Source: Nepenthes gracilis
Taxonomy: Eukaryota > Streptophyta > Magnoliopsida > Caryophyllales > Nepenthaceae
Length of the DNA: 64,000 nucleotides
Reading direction: 5' to 3'
Assembly (NCBI GenBank): GCA_033239525.1
Contig: BSYO01000038.1
Coordinates: 11,659,041 to 11,723,040 of the forward strand
A program made the position numbers and the translations under genes. Below the pieces are notes generated by a model, which ran no database searches, was not told where the DNA came from, and was given only the letters and a program-made list of their open reading frames with translations. The stretch's first letter is position 1. Each line of letters starts with the position of its first letter. Positions 56,740-64,000 of this stretch are shown piece after piece.

Positions 56740-57475
56740 TTTCAGAAGATTCAACTGTTTGCTCTTGGATCGAAGATCAAGTTTGTGCTGGGTGTTGTGC
56801 TTGGATTTGTCGGCTATTTTGAAGGCTCCATATGGGGCAGCCTTATCTGAGTTGAAGAAATTGAGACAGCAATTGTAGAATTTGTTTTGAGAAGGGCTTT
56901 GTTCGGCCAAGTGTCTTGGCGTAGAATGCTTTAATGTTCTCTGGCGAATGAAATTGGATTGATACATCTATGTTTGGATTATTTGGAAATCGATATGTAT
57001 CAATTTTCATGGATCAAGATTTGTTGGATCTATTTGAAGAAATTTGGGTTTTCTAAGATTGATCCGTGCTCGATGTGTCCTTAATCGAGGTTTCATGGGA
57101 GTATGTGTATAAGACAACTTTCGTGTCAATGTGTGGCCATTATAAATGTTGATTGTGCTTTTGGGTCACAAATATTTTAATGTCTTTTATGGATTTGGTC
57201 GATTGGACTTCTGATCGTATTTGGATTAGTTTTGATGGCTGTCACTGATTTTCTAATTTGTTTGAAGAATATTGAGAAATATGAGAATCCGATTGGAAAG
57301 TCTGCTGGAGATTTCAAGAATGTGACATTTGAAAATTCGAAGAAGATAGAATTAGTGGCGGATTTGAAAAGACCATTTGAGGTCGCGGGAGTTAGGAGTT
57401 TCTTGGATTTAGTTGATTGTGATGGGAGATTTGTGAAAAGTTTCTCAAAGATTTCAGTGTTGTGGCACCCCTTGG
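56740..57475 (+). pseudogene. Reverse transcriptase relic of element D
   Basis: Scattered blocks in RT order are visible: an ALSELKKLRQQL-like piece and EKGFVRPSV (RT N-terminus), HLCLDYLEIDMY (for LCIDYRELNKV), then KTTFVSMCGHYKC and TNILMSFMDLVD (for GLTNAPAAFMDLMN). At 57360-57475 LKRPFEVAGVRSFLDLVDCD and GRFVKSFSKIS match the region after the thumb (RPxxVTEIRSFLGLAGYYRR). The FxDD active site is destroyed (WISFDGCH). Frames change several times. Confidence 0.75.
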
Positions 57476-57479
57476 AATA

Positions 57480-57700
57480 GAAGTGATCAGTATTCAAATC
57501 AAGTGATGCTGGTGAGAAAAGTTTTCGGTAATTGAAGAATAGATTATCTTCGGTGTCAGTTCTGTCGATTCCTAATGTATCAGAAGGATTGGTAGCGCTC
57601 AGTAATGCTTCTGAGAAATATTTGGATATGTTTGGATTTTGTATGGTCGGGTGCTTAATCCAAGAAAAATTTTGGGGATGCGGCACAATCTAGAGGGTTT
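57480..57700 (+). pseudogene. RNase H relic of element D
   Basis: SSDAGEKSFR-LKNRLSSVSV and LSIPNVSEGLVALSNASEKY follow RT directly. They correspond to the CEKSFQELKKRL...P..SEGF...SDAS segment of gypsy RNase H. The catalytic Asp of SDAS is Asn here (SNAS). Confidence 0.75.
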
Positions 57701-58360
57701 CGCATGAAGGTGCTGTGGCAAGAATGCCTGCATGAGGATTGGGCCAAATGAATTTTCTCTCTTTGTTGTCAGGATTGGATTTCGAACTAAGCTTCTATGT
57801 ATGGAAGTTCTTATGAAGATCAGTAGTGATTCTCTTTTCGGACGAGCCGTCTGAAAGTCCAGAATGCGACACCGTTTGGAGGATTTCTTTGTGTGAAGTG
57901 CTATGTCGAAGATACCAATGGGAAGACTTGTCCAGAAGATTTTTCCTCTTGGCTGCTATGATTGGATTCTAAACGAAATTTTTATCTGTGAAAGAATCTT
58001 TTGAGAAGATCAGAATGAAGCCCTTTTGGATGAGCTACATTAAAGTTGAAAGCGATTGAACAGGCAATGTCGGGCATTCTGTACCAGTGTTTTTCCTTTG
58101 CACGTTTGAGAGGATGCATGTTCGCAAGAATTCTCTCGTTTGAGTATCGCTAATTGGATGGAAATTCGGAGACAAATGAAATTGTTAGCAGTTATATTGA
58201 GTTTGGATTTGTCTAAGTTCGATGGGAACGTCGAAGATTTTCCACCTTGCAGAGTGGAGAGAGAATTTGATGACAAGTTGATTATGTGTCAAGGTTTGCA
58301 GACAAAATATAAAGCGTGAGGTTGTGGCCTGTGTGGCAAGGTATATTCGTGCCTAAAGAT
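57700..58360 (+). other. Unreadable pol segment of element D
   Basis: This lies where the RNase H end and the integrase zinc-binding part should be. I could not read reliable motifs. Several approximate internal similarities (gttcttatgaagatcag / gaatcttttgagaagatcag; tggattggatttc-aactaa) suggest diverged duplications. Confidence 0.4.
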
Positions 58361-58369
58361 GAAGTCGAG

Positions 58370-58800
58370 CAGAAGATGAAGCCTCGAGATTTGTGTTTCA
58401 GGTCTACCTCGAATGACTAGAAGATCATGATAGTAATTTGGACGATGATGGATGAGTTGATGGAGTTAGCTCTTTTCTTGACGATCGATGTCGCTCCTAG
58501 ATTCTTGTTGGTATCTTTCATCGAGATGAGAAGATTGTAAGATATTCGATTCTCAAACTTCCTGGTTTTGATTGGAGATGGATAATCAATCGAGTAGCGC
58601 AATGAAATATATAGACTTTTGGCTATTCGTCACAAGATATGATTTGACGCTTCAAGTAGGAGATTGAATTTGCAGTCCGATTTGAAGTTCGATGTGGATG
58701 GTCAGATGTTTATGGAAGCGCATTGAAGAGAAGAATTTTGATTTGGAGGTCGTCGGATTATTTGAAGATAAGATTCATCGAAATCTTCCAAGTGTTCGGT
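58370..58800 (+). pseudogene. Integrase relic of element D
   Basis: STSND-KIMIVIWTMMDELM and ELALFLTIDV resemble GLPRT..GHDSIWVIVDRLT and KSAHFLPI of chromovirus integrases. FDVDGQMFMEAH follows at the expected place of the TDGQSE block. Catalytic Asp and Glu positions are not preserved, and stops are frequent. Confidence 0.65.
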
Positions 58801-58811
58801 AGATTAGAGAG

Positions 58812-59130
58812 GTGGTCTGCATATTGACCTTATCTCTGAATTTGATCTTTGGATATGATTTGTCATATGTGAATCGTATGATAAATATGGGAATGCTCAT
58901 TCGGATGTGTTTGGATTGGAATCGTCATCCATCGACGAGAATTTGTGTTGAGCCAAAGTTTCAATTCGAATTTTGGAATGGAAATGATCCACTATTGAGG
59001 ATCAGATTTTGGATGAATCACTCGATCGAGGAAGTGGTTTGAGAAGAGCGAAGATGACATTGAAACAATATCCTCATTATATGATATTTGAGGTTAAGAT
59101 TAAGATTCGTAAATTTCGAGGCCGAAATTT
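58812..59130 (+). pseudogene. Chromodomain relic of element D
   Basis: IRFWMNHSIEEVV is the trace of VLWRNHTVEEATW in the integrase-linked chromodomain. ILII-type residues follow, and the terminal GRNFCKEGRM matches the usual Tekay end that overlaps the polypurine tract. This tail fixes the element to the Tekay/Del group. Confidence 0.7.
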
Positions 59131-59132
59131 TT

Positions 59133-59147
59133 GTAAGGAGGGGAGAA
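59133..59147 (+). other. Polypurine tract of element D
   Basis: gtaaggaggggagaa immediately before the LTR start tgtaatattcagg, the standard Tekay arrangement. Confidence 0.85.
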
Positions 59148-59353
59148 TGTAATATTCAGGATTTTTGTTCGGATTAATTTAATATTAATTATAATTTTGG
59201 ATAAATTGGACGTGATAAAATTTATTAAATATTGAGAAATTTTGGGAGGATATTTGGATCGGTTGGGCTGGCGCCCGGGGTGCGCCGGTGTTGCCCAAAT
59301 ATCGTTTTGGATCAAAAGAAAATTTAAAATGGAATGTATATATAATATATATA

Positions 59354-59384
<31 letters not shown>

Positions 59385-62027
59385 ATAATGTTATTATATA
59401 TATATAATTGGAAAAGAGAAAAGAAAATGAAGGAGATAAGGATGGAATGAAAGAAAAAGAAAAGATAAATAAATAAATAAATAGAGATTAGATTGGAATG
59501 GAGATCGGGGAGAGAGAAATCGGGAGAGAGAGGGAGTTAGGGTTTCTGCCGGCGTGCGGTGGAGGAGAGAAGGAGAAGGGAGAGGCGGCCGTTCGATGAC
59601 GACGGCGGCGTGCGGCGAGGACGGCACGGTGCCGGTGGTGGTCGGCGGCGCCGGTGGTGGTCATCGGTGGGTGCGGTAATTTGATCGGTGGTGTTGCGAA
59701 CGGAAATCGCACGAGGAAGAGGAAGACGGCGGCGGCGTCGCAGGTGAACGGCGTCGACGGTGGCCGGGTGAGGCGGAGGAGGCCGGCGACGGCCACGTGA
59801 GGTGGTGCGGTGGTCGATCGGCGGCAGCGGAGCGGTCGGCAACGGCCGGCAGAGGGCCTTGCGCGGAGGAGAACGGAGGAGAGAGAGAGGACGCACGGCA
59901 GCGGAGAGAGAAAGGCTCGATTGGAGCACTTCGGGATATCCTTTCTTCAGATATGCAAAATATGAGGTCCAGACAAGTATCTGTAAACCCCCTCTTTGGT
60001 CTAATTTCAATTCCGATATATTTTGGATACTGTCTGGAATTTTTTTACTAACATACATGCATTTTTGGTATACCCATTTATTTATTCTGGACATGCATGT
60101 GTAGTTCATTGGATATTTTGGGGGTTGTTGGACTGGGTTTTATAATTTTGGAGAACTTGATATTTTTCTGAAAGTCCGAATAATTTATCGGACTCGATAT
60201 ATTTATATCGATCCTTAACGAAAAATATACACGAAATTTGCATCGTAGTGTATTTTCATATGCACGCGTCGGGTTGTACTCACTACATTTGGATTTGGAT
60301 TATTTGATTAAGCCCCCGACTTTAGATTATTTGTTATTTGGAAATCCCTTCACGGGCAGAAAAAGCTCGAGTAGTGACCCTTCCCATTCGGATGATTTGA
60401 TTTGACCTTAAATATATTCGGACGTCCTAATATATCCGACAAACTTGAGGAATGCACTTTCAGCCATGGTGGCAAAATATAGTGAAGCAACATTATCTAC
60501 ATGTACACAAGACATGGATTTTGGCCTAAGGTTACGGGATTATGTGTAACCTTCCTCAAGTTAGTCTTTAAATAACGAACCCGATTTGGTCGATAATTTG
60601 TATTTTTGCATTGATTGAATTGACTTTGATTTGGATATGGATTTTTGGACTTGGATTTAAGATTCGCCGATTTTTGCCTATAATCGGGCTTGCATGTCTC
60701 GCATAAAAAGATTTTGATTATATGTTTTGATCCGAACCTTCGGAACATCCGTCATGATCAAGTTTCGGTTTCTGCACGCTATCGATCATCCTCCATTATC
60801 GGATTCCGCCTCGTATGACAAGCCGATCGGCATTGACTCGGACTCGAATCGGATTTGGACTCCAGCATCCGGCTATCGGATCGCCGCGATCACAAGCCGA
60901 TCGGGCATTGAAATCGACTTGGACTTGATTTGGACTTGACTCGAATGGATTTGGACTCGGCATCCTGGCTGTCGGATTACGCCTCGATCACAAGGCGATC
61001 GGGCATTGGAATCGACTTGGACTTGGATTTGGACTTGACCTCGGAATCGGATTTGGACTCGATCCTGGCTATCTGATTCCCTCGCATCATCAAAGGTGAT
61101 CGGCATTGGACTTGGACTTGGATTTGGACTTGGACTCAAAATTGGATTTGGACTCGGCATCCGGCTATCGGATTCTGCCTCAGATCACAAGCTGATCGGG
61201 CATGGGACTTGGACTCGGCATCCGGCTATTGGATTCTGCCTCAGATCACAAGTTGATCGGGTATTGGATTTGGATTTGGATTTGGAATCAGACTCGAATT
61301 TGGTTCGGATCACCTCGGTTTTGATTATATATATATTTATATATATATGCGTCCCGACGAGGACTATTTTGGAAATTTGGATATTTGTTTGGACTTGGAT
61401 ATTTGATTTGAGTACGAGACTACCATTGAATTTTGAAATTTGGATCTTGGATTTCGGTTGGATTCGTTTTATCGGCGATTTGGATTTATCTTGGAATAGG
61501 ATTGGATTTTTCACCCATTTGACATTCTCTCTGATTTATTGGACTTCTTTTGGTAAATACGATACTTGCAAGACAGCCATTTTTTGCTTTTGTCCTTCAA
61601 AGTAGAAGGTTTGGATGCGAGCGGGAGTAAAGAGATTTAATCTACGATATTCGTCCGATTTGGTGAGTTCGATTTTATTATGGTTCATATTGATATTTGA
61701 TAAATTTGGATTATGGAATTGGTCGGATGTAAGAGCTTATTGTTATATGTTGGAAATAGTTGAATATTTGTTATGTTTGATTATGATTTTTGGGTTGGAT
61801 TATTATCTCCTTACGATGATTATCAGAAACAGTCGTATTTATTTTGCTTTCGACTATTGTTCGATGAGGTCCCCGTGAGGATTTTAAATTTGTTGAGTGT
61901 ATATTTTGGTTTGTCACACCCGAATTTTGGGACTTGGCATTATTGGTTTTAAAATTAATTAGGATTTTAGATTTTAAAAATTATAATTAATTATTTAAAT
62001 TGACCTGCTTGGTTCGGGTTCGTGACA
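59148..62027 (+). repeat. 3' LTR of element D
   Basis: 2880 bp, tgtaatattcagg to ggttcgtgaca. The GC-rich island (59490-59950) is nearly identical to that of the 5' LTR; tagggttt is at 59538. Differences from the 5' copy are concentrated in a few patches (59270-59300, 60480-60760, 60780-61140), many of them indels. Confidence 0.9.
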
Positions 62028-62032
62028 GATTA

Positions 62033-62309
62033 TATCCTCAGATATTGCACTATTATATTATACATTGAGCATGCTTATGGTAGATTAGACGCCTTTTTTG
62101 TGATGGTTGTAGAATATATCATATTTATATTGTCCGATCGATTATCCGATAAGGTCCTGTGATAAATTTTTTGGTCTGTCGATTTATGAATAATAAATAT
62201 CAAAATTTTATGGTTTGTTAGAAAATATTACACCCGGATAGAATTTATTTAATTATTATTTAAAATTTAATTATGTAATGATTTAACCTATTTAGTTTGG
62301 GATAGCTCA
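62033..62309 (+). repeat. Tekay-like LTR copy E2, right part
   Basis: Resembles the end of the D LTR: gatggttgtagaatatat, tgtccgatcgattatccgat, aaggtcctgtga, ttacacccgga and a final tagtttgggatagctca. No PBS follows, as expected for a 3' or solo LTR. Confidence 0.6.
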
Positions 62310-64000
62310 TTCCTTTAAGAGCATCGAGTCATTTGTATATATTGATATTTTTTAATTTATTAGCTCACGGTATAAAATTTCACAAAAAGCTTGGATGATC
62401 CATATTTTATCTAATGAGGTTTTTCAATAAAAAAGGATTTCCCATGCTTGATAAGTGTCTCTGAGGGCACATGTGCACTAATAACAATATTGGACAGAAG
62501 ATTTGTGCTTGATATAGTGCTCCATTGCCAAGGTATAATAAAGGCATCCCTGTAAGCCGCTCCCTCAATACAACCTACTTTATAAATATGACTCAAATTT
62601 TAGGTCACGAGACACTCTGAGTTTTCGACCCGATAACGATCAAAATAAAGAGAAAAATAGAAGAAATAAAGAAAAAAAGAGAAGAAAATTCACTTCTTTA
62701 TTTCAAATTTTGATTTTGTTTCATTTTTCATTAATCCAAGGTAAGTGTTCATAAGATTAAAAAGAACGTTTTTACAATTATTTTTTTATTTCTTGCTCTT
62801 GTATTTTTTATTGTTTTACCTACTTATTATAACATGTTATATTCCAAAATTGTTGAAAGATTTTATAATTAAATTTATAGTATAATAGATATTTATAGAC
62901 TAGTTATCCTGTGAATTTTACTTTCATTCTCAAAGGACATTTTTCATGGAAAACTCTTATGTCTCATTTTATAAATATTATTTTATTAATATATGTTATC
63001 GTACCATCACCTCTTGGATTAAAAAAAAAAGGGTTTAATAACTATCATTATATAAATTTGTTCTCTATTTTGTTAGTAAAGTTTGGTAACTAAACCCCAC
63101 AAATGATATCATTGGGTTCTAACTATTATATTAATTTTTTTTGAATCAATGGATGGTGGTAACAAAATGATTTATTTGAATGACATAAATTATAACATTT
63201 AAAAGAGTAAGATGTATGATTTATTATTACTAAAACTATACATCTTTCTACATTTGCTATCTAAAAGACCAAATCAAAATCTAAAAAATAATGGCATTTT
63301 AAATATGAGCAAGTTTAAAAATATATTTAATAATTTATTGATGATAATATTTATAATTACATCTGAAATGAAAAGCATGCATCGACATTGTGGGACAAGT
63401 ATGAGACAATGTATATCTCCAAATCGAGTGACAATAAATTATATTTCCTCAAGAAATGCTATTGAAATATACGAAAAGAAGCTCCATCACTTACCACTTA
63501 AATAAGTTTAAAGGATGTTTTGAACAATTGTTTACCATAAATATTAAATTTGATGATGAGTTTTTTGACTTATACTGGGATGACCCTAACCCAAATTTTG
63601 CAACTAATACCCAATTCTAATTACATAGGAAAAATTTAAGTCTCAAATCAGTATGTAACATATCTATAACTGATAAAAATATAAATATAATAATCTGACA
63701 CATCTTCATACCAATGATAAATTTGAGGAAGAATATATAGCCCTACAAATCCCAACAAAATAAACCAAAATATCAAAATATATTTCTAGAGTATAAAATC
63801 AACACTCTCTCCCGCTAATCCTCAATCTCTCTTGCCATAATTCTTCATCCAACTCTAGAGTCATCATTATTTAAACCTACTACTTTGGAAGAAAGAAAAA
63901 GAGTAAGAGTGAACCAAATACTCAATAAATGATAACAAATTCAAAAATAAATAAGGAATGACATAAATGTCTTGAATCTATAATATATAATGTATGTCAA
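62310..64000. other. AT-rich right end, possible further LTR remnant
   Basis: No gene was recognised. A purine-rich tract at 62640-62695 followed by aaggtaagtgttcataa, and ccccacaaatgat at 63095, resemble the order seen in the LTRs of H and J. About 62320-63200 may be another decayed member. 63200-64000 shows nothing I can name. Confidence 0.3.

Larger units (their letters stand above)
52397..62027 (+). mobile_element. Element D: Tekay/Del-like chromovirus, structurally complete, coding-defective
   Basis: 9.63 kb with two LTRs of 2853 and 2880 bp, an initiator-Met PBS, degenerate gag-RT-RNase H-integrase-chromodomain order, a polypurine tract and a perfect gatta duplication. It sits inside the older related LTR E2. 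The LTRs are very similar over long stretches, whereas pol has stops in every frame. No ORF on the coding strand exceeds about 110 codons, and those ORFs are partial or composition-driven. Confidence 0.85.

Noticed and set aside
57177..57686. 169-codon minus-strand ORF in element D
   Set aside because: Antisense to the RT/RNase H relic, whose plus-strand blocks match chromovirus pol; no family recognised on the minus strand.

Overview
This is plant nuclear DNA, almost certainly from a flowering plant with a repeat-rich genome. It is dominated by nested and decayed LTR retrotransposons. It also carries a scrambled plastid DNA insertion with ycf2, 16S rRNA and petA pieces, and one intron-containing host gene for a small secreted plant protein. 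No bacterial-style operons, rRNA operons, tRNA genes or CRISPR arrays were seen. The species cannot be named from the sequence.

Layout. (1) 1-6523: element A, a GC-rich Ty3/gypsy element of the Tat type on the minus strand, entering from the left. Its gag, protease, RT, dual RNase H and integrase are nearly complete but broken by a few stop codons. (2) 6524-26004: an old Ty1/copia element on the plus strand. Its left LTR is split by element B (7090-18821), a second minus-strand Tat element with both LTRs and a perfect 5-bp target duplication (agaat). Element A appears to sit at the outer edge of the same copia LTR. A solo LTR of a Tekay-like chromovirus lies inside the copia body (about 21112-22940), followed by copia RT and RNase H relics. 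(3) 27390-38530: element H, a very old Tekay/Del-like chromovirus with long LTRs. The left LTR holds the plastid insertion. The right LTR holds fragments of a third Tat lineage. Integrase and chromodomain relics are readable at 34370-35530. (4) 38848-39542: the host gene, a two-exon EG45-like / plant natriuretic peptide-like protein of 134 residues on the minus strand. (5) 41095-50300: element C, a 5'-truncated Tat element on the plus strand, flanked by copies of an older Tekay-like LTR (E1, E2). (6) 50300-62309: E2, interrupted by an inverted relative (F) and by element D (52397-62027). D is a complete 9.6-kb Tekay-like chromovirus with about 2.85-kb LTRs, an initiator-Met PBS and a perfect gatta duplication. 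(7) 62310-64000: AT-rich sequence with faint LTR-like features.

The most instructive signals are these. The Tat elements B and C each carry, antisense to pol and next to the 3' LTR, an ORF of the 'putative gypsy type transposon' (Transposase_28) kind. Each has its own TATA-like box and pyrimidine-rich leader. Both elements also have a minisatellite and a polypurine-tract-like motif between pol and that ORF. Element D has very similar LTRs but a thoroughly degenerate pol, the pattern expected of a non-autonomous element moved in trans. Many stop codons, and most of the plastid-insert differences, are C-to-T or G-to-A changes, consistent with decay of methylated DNA. Some LTR-pair differences are clustered indels and may partly be assembly error.
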